DNA of 64,000 nt, from assembly GCF_008035925.1 (NCBI RefSeq), contig NZ_CP036264.1, positions 3,344,443-3,408,442 on the forward strand, read 5' to 3'. This DNA comes from Stieleria maiorica. Lineage in GTDB: Bacteria; Planctomycetota; Planctomycetia; Pirellulales; Pirellulaceae. Position 1 is the stretch's first letter. Each line of letters starts with the position of its first letter. Positions 17,166 to 26,359 of this stretch are shown piece by piece. The position numbers and the translations under genes were made by a program. The notes below the pieces were generated by a model, which ran no database searches, was not told the DNA's origin, and saw only the letters and a list, made by a program, of their open reading frames with translations.

Positions 17166-20081
17166 ATGCGCACCGGAAACCCACCCGCCATCCGGATCGC
17201 CGGACTCGTTGCGGCCGCAATGGCGATTGTGATCAGTTCCGCCTCGTCGCTCGCCCGGGGCGACGACGAGCAATCGATGCCTGATTGGATTCGCGGCAGC
17301 GGCAACGCCTTGGAGATGCGACTGAGCGGTCAGGTGCAGCGCAAGGACGGCCAGGCGGTTGATGAAGCGTCGGTGCGAATCAGCATCGATTTCAACCGAC
17401 AGCACTTCGAAACCTTCACTCCAGAGGTCCGCGACGGAGCGTTCGAAGTCTGGATTCCGGTCAACAAGTACCATTGGTACAGCGTCACGATCGACGCAAG
17501 TTGCCAGGACGGCGCCCGAGCCCACGAGACGATCGTCCGGAATCAATTGCGACAGCGCGTGATCGACGGCGTCGTGTTACAAGTTGAGCGCCCGCAACGT
17601 TCGGTCGAGTTTCGGTTGCAGCATCAGGGGAGCGCGGTGGCGAATGCCAAACTCCGCGTCCAACTCAACAACGGTGCCTCCCTGCGAACCGAAGCCGATG
17701 CTGATGGCGTCGCAAGAATATCGCTGCTGCCGCATGAAGAATTGAATGCGGTGACCGCTTGGTCGCAGGATCAATTGATCGGCGGATATCAATTCTCGCG
17801 CAAACCAATTCGCGATCCCAAAGCGGATCATCATGTCGTTGAGATGGTGACGTGTCGGCCCCGCCCCGTGACGCTCAGGGACAGCGAAGGAAAGCCGATC
17901 AAAGACGTCCCATTGGAACTGCAAGTTGCGACCCCGCAACCGGACATTAACTTCTTTGGCATCCCCGACGATGTCATATTGGTCACGGATGACAACGGGG
18001 TCGCGGTCTGTCCCTATTTCCCAGAGATCGACGACGTCTACTGTTATGCCGATCTCCACAGCGACGAATGGAGGCGCGTTGAGAGCAAGTACGAGCAGGA
18101 GGCGTTCGTGGTCACCGCCAAAAAAGCCATTGAGCGACACACTGTCGAAGGGGCTGTTTCCGGTGGCGATGTCTTCCTGGGTGGTTTTGTGGTCCGACTG
18201 GGATCATTTCAAGCCGAAGTGGAAGGACGAATCGATTACGTTTATGCGGTAACAGACGCTGACGGCCGATTCTCGGTCGACGTGTTGCCCGATGCGACCT
18301 ACTGCGCCTACGTCAGTGATGAACGATGGGTGACTCCTTCGATCGATTTGATCCCGTACGAATCGGCCACGCAAACACAGAACCCGCCCAAGCTACGCCT
18401 CGTCAAAGGCATCCCGGTGCAGGTCCGTTTGACTTCCGGTAGCGACCGGAAACCGATCGCAAAGATGCGTGTGCATGTGGGTTCCAACCATTCGTTCACT
18501 TGGCAAGAAGACGGCAAACCGCGATCGGGCGTGCTCGGACGTCGCAGCGACGGATACACCGACGACGAAGGACGCGTCACGGTCTTTGTCCCCGCCGGCG
18601 ATTTGGAAGCCAGCGTCTACTCAACCGACTGGCGGGCGAACCAAAAGATTGTCGTCCAGGCGGGGGCCAAAAACGAAGTCCATCTCCACCGAGCGGTCGA
18701 CAAAGCAGTCGCTGTGGAGGGAAAGATCGTTCCGTGGCAAGACGACCAGGAACTGAAGGACGCGACCATTCAGATCGGGGCAATCGACGGCGAAACGGGT
18801 GACGAATTCTCGCTGAAGGCCGATGGCGAAGGCAAGTTCCGGTTTGAAACCAAAGCCACCAAGTTGGCCGCCATCGCCTTTTCGGCCGACAAGCGGTTCG
18901 CCGGGTCGGCCATCATCAAAGACCTTGACCGGACCGCTTCGATCCGCCTGTACCCGACGAAGTCGTTTCATGGCCAGATTCTTGACGGGGAAGGCCAACC
19001 CGTGGCAAGCCATCCCGTGCGAGCGTCGATTCGTGTTTCCGACGGATCCAGGTTCGGCAACGGTTTCCCGACCACGTTTTCCCTGCCCCGAATCGAACGG
19101 TTGACCGGCCAGGACGGGCGTTATCGATTCGAGTCGCTGCCCTGCAAGACCGAGATTTCGATCAGGGCCGACACGTTGAATCACCAACCGAACCAGTTTC
19201 GCTCGATCGACACCGTCTACCTGTTGCCCGATGAGGAGAGGGAAGAAGTCATCACGCGGTTGGGAAAGAATGAGGCTTCGGGCGACAAGAAGACGCTGGC
19301 CGAACGCTTCCAAATTACGCAACGCGATTGCCGTCTGAACAACTTTCGTCAAATGGTCATCCTTGCCGATGATGAAAACGAAGTCGTTGCCGATTTCATC
19401 GAAAAGTCGTTGTTGGATTACGCACAGCAAAAGAAGATCACCACGTTCATGCAGTTGCGCGTCGTCCCGAGTGACTTGGCGGATCCTGTTGACCAGAGTT
19501 TTGTCGAGCGAATGAGTTGGCCGGCGGTCAAAGACGGTCACGTCTTCATTTGTGCCTACGATGCCGACGAAAACGAACTCGGCCGGGCGATGTTGAACGT
19601 TGCGGATGCCCAATCCAGATCGGTCGCCGATGAGTTCATCCAGCAGCACGCGCCGCCACAGCAGGACGCACAGCAGAAATGGGACAAGGCGTTCAAGACG
19701 GCTCAGGCCAGCGACCGCCGTGTTTGGATTCGTACCGGACAACGCTATTGCGGCCCCTGTTTCCGGCTCAGTCGCTGGATCGACGACCACCGCGACGTGC
19801 TGGAAAAGGACTTTGTCTTGGTCAAGGTCGATGACGTTCGCGACCGACACGGATTCAAAGTCGCCAAACGGTTGACGCAAGGACGCCCAGTCGGAGTGCC
19901 GTTCCACAGCATGTTCGATGCCGACGGCAACCTGATCACCGACAGCTACGGACCGATCGGGAACATCGGATCGATGTCAGGCGTCGAGGGCAAGCGACAT
20001 TTCCGATCCATGCTCGATGCGGCCTGTGTGAACATCACGCCGGAAGAGATCGAGGTGCTGATCGAAAGCCTGGATGACTGA
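17166..20081 (+). CDS. exported multidomain protein: carboxypeptidase-regulatory-like modules and C-terminal thioredoxin fold (CGPC)
   Basis: 971 aa; ATG 17166 follows CAGGGGAGAGTTAGATA. Signal peptide residues 1-32 (ending SSASSLARG). The body (about 45-720) is a string of beta-sandwich modules with the pattern 'G-x-V... D-A-D-G-x-x-x-F/R' (EADADGVARISLLP, VTDADGRFSVDVLPD, LTGQDGRYRFESLP), as in carboxypeptidase regulatory/Cna-B-like domains. Residues about 835-965 form a thioredoxin-like domain with the redox motif C862-G-P-C865 (RTGQRYCGPCFRLSRW), then FVLVKVDDV and GRPVGVPFHSMFDADGN, which includes a cis-Pro-like GVPF. It is probably a periplasmic or surface redox protein; partner unknown. 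Confidence 0.8.
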   Translation: MRTGNPPAIRIAGLVAAAMAIVISSASSLARGDDEQSMPDWIRGSGNALEMRLSGQVQRKDGQAVDEASVRISIDFNRQHFETFTPEVRDGAFEVWIPVNKYHWYSVTIDASCQDGARAHETIVRNQLRQRVIDGVVLQVERPQRSVEFRLQHQGSAVANAKLRVQLNNGASLRTEADADGVARISLLPHEELNAVTAWSQDQLIGGYQFSRKPIRDPKADHHVVEMVTCRPRPVTLRDSEGKPIKDVPLELQVATPQPDINFFGIPDDVILVTDDNGVAVCPYFPEIDDVYCYADLHSDEWRRVESKYEQEAFVVTAKKAIERHTVEGAVSGGDVFLGGFVVRLGSFQAEVEGRIDYVYAVTDADGRFSVDVLPDATYCAYVSDERWVTPSIDLIPYESATQTQNPPKLRLVKGIPVQVRLTSGSDRKPIAKMRVHVGSNHSFTWQEDGKPRSGVLGRRSDGYTDDEGRVTVFVPAGDLEASVYSTDWRANQKIVVQAGAKNEVHLHRAVDKAVAVEGKIVPWQDDQELKDATIQIGAIDGETGDEFSLKADGEGKFRFETKATKLAAIAFSADKRFAGSAIIKDLDRTASIRLYPTKSFHGQILDGEGQPVASHPVRASIRVSDGSRFGNGFPTTFSLPRIERLTGQDGRYRFESLPCKTEISIRADTLNHQPNQFRSIDTVYLLPDEEREEVITRLGKNEASGDKKTLAERFQITQRDCRLNNFRQMVILADDENEVVADFIEKSLLDYAQQKKITTFMQLRVVPSDLADPVDQSFVERMSWPAVKDGHVFICAYDADENELGRAMLNVADAQSRSVADEFIQQHAPPQQDAQQKWDKAFKTAQASDRRVWIRTGQRYCGPCFRLSRWIDDHRDVLEKDFVLVKVDDVRDRHGFKVAKRLTQGRPVGVPFHSMFDADGNLITDSYGPIGNIGSMSGVEGKRHFRSMLDAACVNITPEEIEVLIESLDD

Positions 20082-20421
20082 TGCCAGATGGTTGGGTTAG
20101 ACTCGTCGCCCGTCGCACCTTGGTTTTCGGGTAGCGGAACTCGCCAAGAGTTTCGCATTGGCCCGGCGACGCCGCACGGGGGGCGAAAGCCTTGGCGGCT
20201 TCCGCTACGACACGAACCCGCAAATTGAGCTGCGGTAGACTAGCTGGACAGTCGCCGTCCTCTCCGAGGTCGGCGCGGGGCAATGGGTTGCTTTTCGACG
20301 CACGCCGAGTTCGGAGAACACGGCGACACTTCAAACGCATCGCCAAGTACGTAACTCGCCCGAAAGCGTCTTTCGAAAGTTGCGACGTTTGATTTCCGAT
20401 TTAAAGAAGATAGTCCCCATC
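20082..20421. other. intergenic with degenerate dispersed repeat
   Basis: 340 bases. 20185-20215 contains GAAAGCCTTGGCGGCTTCCG, whose inverse occurs after the DUF423 gene (59958-59976), so this is another dispersed family (call it F). I see no gene and no clear promoter. Confidence 0.4.
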
Positions 20422-21177
20422 ATGCCGATTCCCGTCCGCGAAACCTTCCCCACCGATCGCGAGGATTTGATCGTCCAGGTGACCGACGATGGCAGCCGGA
20501 CCCTGGTCATCGCCGGCAGCGACGATGCGTTTCACAGCGGTTGCGGGGCGGCGTCCGAAACGCGTCACGTTTATTTGCACAACAGCGGTGTGCTCCAGCG
20601 GCTGCATGAACGACGTCCCACGCGGGTGCTGGAGATCGGGTTGGGGACATCGATGGCGATGTTGATGACGCTGGACGCCGCGGTCGACTGCGACACGCCG
20701 CTGGAGTATCTGGCCGTTGAAACCGACTGGATCGCCGCGGAGACGCTGGAGCACCTGCTGCCACATGACTGGACCTCTCGCCGCGAAATCGTCGATGGCT
20801 ACTTGGACTTTCGTCGATCCTTGCCCGCGACGGTCCCTCCGGGAACTTACCCCTGGCGAGTGGATTCATCTCGCAGCATCATCATCGAAGTGGGCGATGT
20901 TCGCGACTGGACGCTCGGAACTCGGTCACCTTTTGACGCGATCTATTACGACCCGTTCTGCCCCGACAGTGCCCCGCGGCTTTGGACGGCGGACTGCCTG
21001 CGCACGATGCGTGGGGCGATCGCCGGCGGCGGGAAACTGACCACGTACAGTTGCAGCCGCCCCGTGCGAGACGCACTGGAGCAGGCGGGTTGGAACGTGG
21101 ACCGTGTCCCCGGACCGGTGGGTGGAAAACGCGAAGTGTTGGTGGCGACACCGGTCCAGCGTCCCGCCAGCGGTTAA
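20422..21177 (+). CDS. MnmD/MnmC1-like SAM-dependent methyltransferase
   Basis: 251 aa from ATG 20422 (an in-frame TTG at 20380 is less likely). Layout matches the methyltransferase half of MnmC, which makes the last step of 5-methylaminomethyl-2-thiouridine in tRNA wobble positions: DAFHSGCGAASETRHVYL near the N-terminus (family equivalent of the 'YHS..GA..E..HVF' block), SAM site VLEIGLGTSMAML, acidic loop YLAVETDW, then DAIYYDPFCPDSAPRLWTAD and GGKLTTYSCSRPVRDALEQAGW, ending in VGGKREVLVA. No oxidase half is present, as in the stand-alone MnmD form. An alternative is a related small-molecule methyltransferase. Confidence 0.78.
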   Translation: MPIPVRETFPTDREDLIVQVTDDGSRTLVIAGSDDAFHSGCGAASETRHVYLHNSGVLQRLHERRPTRVLEIGLGTSMAMLMTLDAAVDCDTPLEYLAVETDWIAAETLEHLLPHDWTSRREIVDGYLDFRRSLPATVPPGTYPWRVDSSRSIIIEVGDVRDWTLGTRSPFDAIYYDPFCPDSAPRLWTADCLRTMRGAIAGGGKLTTYSCSRPVRDALEQAGWNVDRVPGPVGGKREVLVATPVQRPASG

Positions 21178-21261
21178 ACTCTTGGGCTCTCCCTCTTCCC
21201 CGCCCCAGCCCGGTTGCCCACCATGCCAAGCCAAGCTTTCGCTGGATTTCGCCACATCAAT

Positions 21262-21327
21262 GTAGCTACGCTCGTCAGAGCGTGGATAACTCCGGGGATC
21301 CACCTTCTGGCGAAGGTAGCTACGTTT
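21262..21327. repeat. dispersed repeat family B, full copy
   Basis: Two half elements, GTAGCTACGCTCGTCAGAGC and CTTCTGGCGAAGGTAGCTAC, the outer words being inverse to each other (GTAGCTAC at both ends). Full copies are at 36505-36570 and 16140-16210, partial ones at 44858-44883 and 53970-53998. It lies just before the start of the sulfatase gene, which argues against starting that gene further upstream. Confidence 0.75.
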
Positions 21328-21342
21328 GACCGGCGATCCAGG

Positions 21343-24300
21343 ATGTTTTTTCAACCAAGGGGCGCTGTCCAGCAACTCGTTCTGTGCCTCATCACACTGT
21401 CCTTATGTGGTGGATTCCCCCGTGCGGCGTCCGCCGGCGATCGCCCCAACGTCGTCCTGATCATGACCGACAACCACGGCGCGTGGACGTTGGGGTGTTA
21501 CGGCAACCGCGACATCCGCACGCCCCACATCGATCGTCTGGCTTCCGAGGGCACACTGTTCACTCGCGCGTTTGCTTCCAACCCGGTGTGTTCGCCGACC
21601 CGGGCGACGTTCTTGACCGGATTGATCCCCTCGCAACACGGCGTGCACTGCTTCCTGGGCGGCGGACGGTTGCAAGTCGGCCCGGATGCCCGCTGCACGC
21701 TGGATCAACTCACGTCGCTGCCCGAAGTCCTTCGGGACGCCGGATACGCCTGCGGCTTGGTCGGCAAGTGGCATCTGGGCGATAACCTGCATCCCCAAGA
21801 AGGGTTCGACGACTACTGGATCACGATGCCCCACGGCGGCACCAGCACGTTTTACGACGCTCAAATCATCGAAGACGGCAAGATCCGTAAGGAACCCCAG
21901 TACCTGACGGATTTCTGGACCCGGCACGCCGTCCGTTTCATCGAATCGCAATCGCAAAAGGACGATCCGTTTTTTCTGTTCCTGTCCTACAACGGCCCCT
22001 ACTCGCTGAGCCGGTTGCTGCTTCGCGAAGGTCGCAATCGCCACGCGGAGTTCTATGCCGACAAAGAACTGCCTTCGTTCCCCCGCGATCCGACACATCC
22101 CTGGCAATTCAGCAACCGAGACTACCACAACAATCCGGTTTCGATTCGCCGCGTCGCAACCGAAGTCAGTGGCATTGACGATGGCGTCGGCACGATCATG
22201 GAAACGCTCAAACGCCACGGAATCGACCGCAATACTGTCGTCGTCTTTGTCGCCGACCAGGGCTGGGTGGGTGGCCACGGCGGATTCTTTGGGATGGGCG
22301 ACCACACGCGGCCCGTCACCGCCCGCGACGGTATGATGCAGATCCCGATGATCTGGCGACACCCCGGCGGGATTCGATCCGACGTTCGATCCGATCGCAT
22401 GGTCACCAATTACGACTTCATGCCCACCTTGCTGAACTATCTCGATCTGGCAGACAAGATGCCTGAGAGTCCGCCATCGCCGGGGAAAGATTTCAGCCGT
22501 GAATTGACGGGCGATTCGAGTGCATCCACTGCCGAAACGCCCGTCTTTTACGAGTTCGAAGGTCTGCGTTGCATCCGTACCGAACGTTGGAAGTACGTGC
22601 ACCGGCACCCCAACGGCCCGCACGAACTATATGACCTGCAATCGGATCCCGATGAATTCAACAACTTGGTCGGCGAGCGTGCACATCAGTCAAGAGCCGT
22701 TGAATTGAAAGAACGGCTCGACGCGTTTTACGGTCGCTATGCGGTCAAGCAGTACGACATGTACAACGGCGGTGGGTCACAAACGCGAGTGTTTGTCGGG
22801 ATCGATGAAGAACTCGCGCAAACCGATCCGGCGCCACCGCCGCCGTTGCAATCTGGATTCCAGCCGGCAAGATTCCGACTGCCCGATGGGTTTTCGGCGG
22901 AACTCGTTGCCGGTCCGCCCCTGGTCACGCATCCGACATTGGGGTGCCTGGACGACCGGGGCCGATTGTTCATCTGTAACAACGCGGGGGTGAATCTGAG
23001 CGCCGCAGAGTTGGAAGAGCAACTGCCCAATTCCATCCGCATGCTGGAAGACACCGACGGCGACGGGCGCTTTGATCGGTCCACCGTGTTCGCCGACCGG
23101 ATGACCTATCCGATGGGCGGCGCCTGGCACGACGGCGCGTTGTATGTCGCATCGCCGCCCAACATTTGGCGGCTGGAGGACACGGACGATGACGGGGTCG
23201 CCGATGTCCGCGAAAGGATCGTTTCAGAATTCGGTTACACCGGCAATGCGGCCAGCATCCACGGCTGCTTCTTCGGCCCCGACGGGCGTCTGTACTGGTG
23301 CGACGGGTACCACGGTCACGAATTCAAAGACGAAGCGGGGAACATCACCAGCAAGCGACAGGGATCCTATCTGTTTTCCTGTCGCAGCGACGGTTCGGAC
23401 GTCCGCATTCACTGTGGAGGCGGCATGGACAACCCGGTCGAGGTCGACTTCACCGACGAAGGCGAGATGATCGGCAGCGTCAACATCCTTTACAACCGGC
23501 CCCGTGTCGATGCACTGGTGCACTGGCTGTACGGCGGAGCCTATCCGCACCGCGAACGGGTGTTGGAAGAATTGAAAGTCACCGGCGACCTGCTGGGACC
23601 GATTCATCGCTTCGGCCACGTCGCCGTTTCGGGCATCACGCGTTACCGCAGCGGCGTGATCGACCATCGCTGGCGCGACGATTTCCTGGCCACGTTTTTC
23701 AATTCGGGCAAAGTCGTTCGCGTGCAGCTGGAACGCGACGGATCGACATTCAATGCAACTCAGCAAGAGTTTCTGGCCGGGATCAGCGACGACTTCCATC
23801 CGACCGATGTGATCGAGGATGCCGACGGCAGCTTGCTGGTCGTCGACACCGGCGGGTGGTTTTATCGCGGGTGCCCGACATCCCAAATGTCCAAGCCGGA
23901 CGTCCTGGGCGGAATCTATCGCATCCGTCGCGACGGGATGACGACTCAAGTCGATCCCTGGGGAAAACGAATCGGGTGGGCGTCCCTGTCAGACACCGAG
24001 TTGGTCAAACATCTCAACGACACACGACACAAAGTGCGCGAGCGGGCGATCGCCGAATGTGCTCGCCGCGGTGATCCAATCATTCCCGCACTCTCGCGCG
24101 CCATGAAAAGCGACCTTCGCGTTCGCCAAAACGCGATCTGGGCGCTGACGCGGATCGTGGGCGATGATGGATCAAACGCCGCCGCCCGTGCGGCGATACG
24201 CACCGCGCTGTCCGATCGCGAGCCGAGCATCCGATTGACCGCCTGCCGATCGATCGCCACCTATGCAGACCCCGACGCGATCGATCAGCTGATGGAAATG

Positions 24301-25929
24301 CTACGCGAGGATGTCGCGCCGGTCCGCCGCGAGGCCGCCAAAGCGCTCGGCCGCATCGGGAAAACCGACGCGATTACCGCGTTGATCGATTCGTTGGCTG
24401 ACGGCCGCCAGATCGATCGATCGCTGGAACATGCGATCGCCTATGCACTGATCGAAATCGATGATTTGGATACGTTGGAGATGGGGCTGCATCATCCTTC
24501 GCCCCGCGTACGCCGCGTTTGTATGGTTTTGTTCGATCAATCCGATGATGTTGTGATGACGTCTCGATTCATCGCAGACATGATCGATTCGGACGACATT
24601 GATCTGCAGCGAACTGCCACAGAGATGCTGTCGCGAAGAGTCCGGTCGGTGGGAATCGATCGAACCTCGGAATCAGGGACAGGGCCGGTTGCAGACCTTG
24701 TCGCAAAACAACTTCGTCGTTGGATCGCACAACCGGATCGTCTGACGCAGCGCTCGTCGATGATCGTTCAGCTTGTATCTGCGTTCGCCTGGGCAGACCC
24801 CGTGGCGGCGGAGATCGGCCAATCGCTTGACGACGCGTCTTCGCCCCAAGTCCGCGACCTGCTTTTGACGGCACTCAGCCGCAGCGACAAGCCGAGCCTA
24901 CATCCGAGTTGGCAGATGCCGCTGTCGCGACTGTTGCAGTCCGACGAAAGCGAGGTCGCCCGACTTGCGATCGCCGCCATCGACGCGATCGCCACCGACG
25001 CGTTTGACGAATCGTTGCGCGAGATCAGTCGCGACGAAGCTCAATCGGGGATCAAACGCGTCGCCGCGCTGGCTGCGATGGAAGACAGCAGCGCACCGTT
25101 GGACGCTGACAGTTTTTCCATCTTGCTGGATTTGATCGATGATGGTGCGCCCAGCGAAGCCAACCAGGCGGCCCAGATGCTCTCCACCGCGCGGCTGTCG
25201 TCACCGCAATTGCAAACGTTGGCTCCCCATCTGACGACCGCCGGTGCGACGGCGCTGCGAGACTTAATCCGGCCGTACGGCAGAACGCTGCCGGATGATG
25301 TCGCCGAAGCCTTGTTGACCGCCTTGGAATCGGCACGCAGCATCGATCGGCTGCCGACGACCGAGGTCAGTGACGTGATCAAGCGGTTTCCCGCGTCACT
25401 GCTGCCGCGAGCCAACGCGTTGCTGGATCGCTTGACGCTGCTGGACGAACAGCGGATTCAAAAACTGGATCGATTGATCCCGTTGGTGAAAGCGGCCGAT
25501 CCGGAACGCGGGCAAGCTGTGTTTACTTCGGAGAAAGCAAAATGCGCGACCTGTCATCGCGTCGGTGACGTCGGCGGAAACATCGGTCCCGACCTCACAA
25601 CCATCGGGGCCAATCGATCGGTGCATGACTTGATGGAGTCGATCGTGTTTCCTTCGGCGAGCATCGTGCGGCAGTACGAATCCCAAACGATCCTGACCGA
25701 GCGGGGGCAGGTGTATTCGGGCGTGATCACGCGGGAGACGGCGGAGTCGATTCAGCTGCAACCGCAATCGGGCGATCCCATTGACATCCCACGCGAAAGC
25801 ATCGAAGAGATTGCGCCGAGCACGGTTTCGATCATGCCCCAGGGGATCGAAACGACGCTCAGCGAACAAGAACTCGCCGACCTGGTGGCATGGTTGAAGT
25901 TGTTGGAAACCGCCGGCGGGACACGTTAG
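21343..25929 (+). CDS. fusion: sulfatase, PVC-type membrane-bound dehydrogenase propeller, HEAT repeats, cytochrome c
   Basis: 1528 aa from ATG 21343; the frame runs back to 21214 but across a dispersed repeat. Signal peptide residues 1-31. Residues about 34-480 are a type-I sulfatase: RPNVVLIMTDNHGAWTLGCY, signature C83-S-P-T-R87 (the Cys is made into formylglycine), then LVGKWHLGD and FVADQGWVGGHGG. Residues about 505-870 are the propeller of the planctomycete/verrucomicrobial 'membrane-bound dehydrogenase' family (FSAELVAGPPLVTHPTLGCL, GLAxDxxGRLYWCDG type turns). Residues about 880-1130 are HEAT repeats. The C-terminal part holds a heme c site C1401-A-T-C-H with GNIGPDLTTIG and IVRQYESQTILTERGQVYSG. 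Each unit is common alone; one chain would link desulfation of a sulfated glycan to an electron-transfer module. No frameshift seen. Confidence 0.88.
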   Translation: MFFQPRGAVQQLVLCLITLSLCGGFPRAASAGDRPNVVLIMTDNHGAWTLGCYGNRDIRTPHIDRLASEGTLFTRAFASNPVCSPTRATFLTGLIPSQHGVHCFLGGGRLQVGPDARCTLDQLTSLPEVLRDAGYACGLVGKWHLGDNLHPQEGFDDYWITMPHGGTSTFYDAQIIEDGKIRKEPQYLTDFWTRHAVRFIESQSQKDDPFFLFLSYNGPYSLSRLLLREGRNRHAEFYADKELPSFPRDPTHPWQFSNRDYHNNPVSIRRVATEVSGIDDGVGTIMETLKRHGIDRNTVVVFVADQGWVGGHGGFFGMGDHTRPVTARDGMMQIPMIWRHPGGIRSDVRSDRMVTNYDFMPTLLNYLDLADKMPESPPSPGKDFSRELTGDSSASTAETPVFYEFEGLRCIRTERWKYVHRHPNGPHELYDLQSDPDEFNNLVGERAHQSRAVELKERLDAFYGRYAVKQYDMYNGGGSQTRVFVGIDEELAQTDPAPPPPLQSGFQPARFRLPDGFSAELVAGPPLVTHPTLGCLDDRGRLFICNNAGVNLSAAELEEQLPNSIRMLEDTDGDGRFDRSTVFADRMTYPMGGAWHDGALYVASPPNIWRLEDTDDDGVADVRERIVSEFGYTGNAASIHGCFFGPDGRLYWCDGYHGHEFKDEAGNITSKRQGSYLFSCRSDGSDVRIHCGGGMDNPVEVDFTDEGEMIGSVNILYNRPRVDALVHWLYGGAYPHRERVLEELKVTGDLLGPIHRFGHVAVSGITRYRSGVIDHRWRDDFLATFFNSGKVVRVQLERDGSTFNATQQEFLAGISDDFHPTDVIEDADGSLLVVDTGGWFYRGCPTSQMSKPDVLGGIYRIRRDGMTTQVDPWGKRIGWASLSDTELVKHLNDTRHKVRERAIAECARRGDPIIPALSRAMKSDLRVRQNAIWALTRIVGDDGSNAAARAAIRTALSDREPSIRLTACRSIATYADPDAIDQLMEMLREDVAPVRREAAKALGRIGKTDAITALIDSLADGRQIDRSLEHAIAYALIEIDDLDTLEMGLHHPSPRVRRVCMVLFDQSDDVVMTSRFIADMIDSDDIDLQRTATEMLSRRVRSVGIDRTSESGTGPVADLVAKQLRRWIAQPDRLTQRSSMIVQLVSAFAWADPVAAEIGQSLDDASSPQVRDLLLTALSRSDKPSLHPSWQMPLSRLLQSDESEVARLAIAAIDAIATDAFDESLREISRDEAQSGIKRVAALAAMEDSSAPLDADSFSILLDLIDDGAPSEANQAAQMLSTARLSSPQLQTLAPHLTTAGATALRDLIRPYGRTLPDDVAEALLTALESARSIDRLPTTEVSDVIKRFPASLLPRANALLDRLTLLDEQRIQKLDRLIPLVKAADPERGQAVFTSEKAKCATCHRVGDVGGNIGPDLTTIGANRSVHDLMESIVFPSASIVRQYESQTILTERGQVYSGVITRETAESIQLQPQSGDPIDIPRESIEEIAPSTVSIMPQGIETTLSEQELADLVAWLKLLETAGGTR

Positions 25930-26280
25930 CGAGCGGCAATACCAGCGGCAATGCCAGCGGGAAGCGTCAGCGAGCGGCAATACCAGCGGCAATGCCAGCG
26001 GGAAGCGTCAGCGAGCGGCAATACCAGCGGGACGCGTCAGCGAGCGGCACCTCCAGCAATGCGTGCGGTAGGGGCGAGGCAGAATGATCCGGGGCAAAAC
26101 GATGGGGCAAAACGATGGGGCAAAACGATTAGAAAAGCTGCAGCGGGACGCCTAACGGCCTGTTGATTTCATCCGATCCCACGCGGGATCAGCCGTATCG
26201 CGCGAGCGTACGGGCATGAACCATCGAGAGAACCTACCGGGCCCGTAGGCTCGCGCCAAACGGCTGATTCAATCAACAGA
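25929..26280. repeat. composite repeat block A2, inverted relative to A1, with tandem array
   Basis: Starts at the stop codon of the sulfatase fusion. 25929-26058 is a tandem array: two full 41-base units (25929-25969, 25970-26010), a 29-base shortened unit (26011-26039) and a remnant; unit start GCGAGCGGCAATACCAGCGG. 26091-26129 has three copies of GGGGCAAAACGAT. 26159-26280 is the palindromic core (CGATCCCACGCGGGATCAGC ... GCCAAACGGCTGAT). The entire order is the reverse of that at 12469-12710, where the 13-base word occurs once. Confidence 0.8.
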
Positions 26281-26359
26281 CCGGTCAGTGAGCGGCCCGT
26301 GTCCCTCCCACCTCCAGCGTCTGCCACTGGCTCACGCCACGTGCTGGCATCACCGCCCC

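Noticed and set aside
18621..19907. 428-aa minus-strand open frame
   Set aside because: Antisense to the thioredoxin-like protein gene; no domain.
21403..22623. 406-aa minus-strand open frame
   Set aside because: Antisense to the sulfatase domain, whose motifs are unambiguous; no recognisable protein features.
25929..26058. possible CRISPR array
   Set aside because: Units follow directly without unique spacers, and no cas genes are present.
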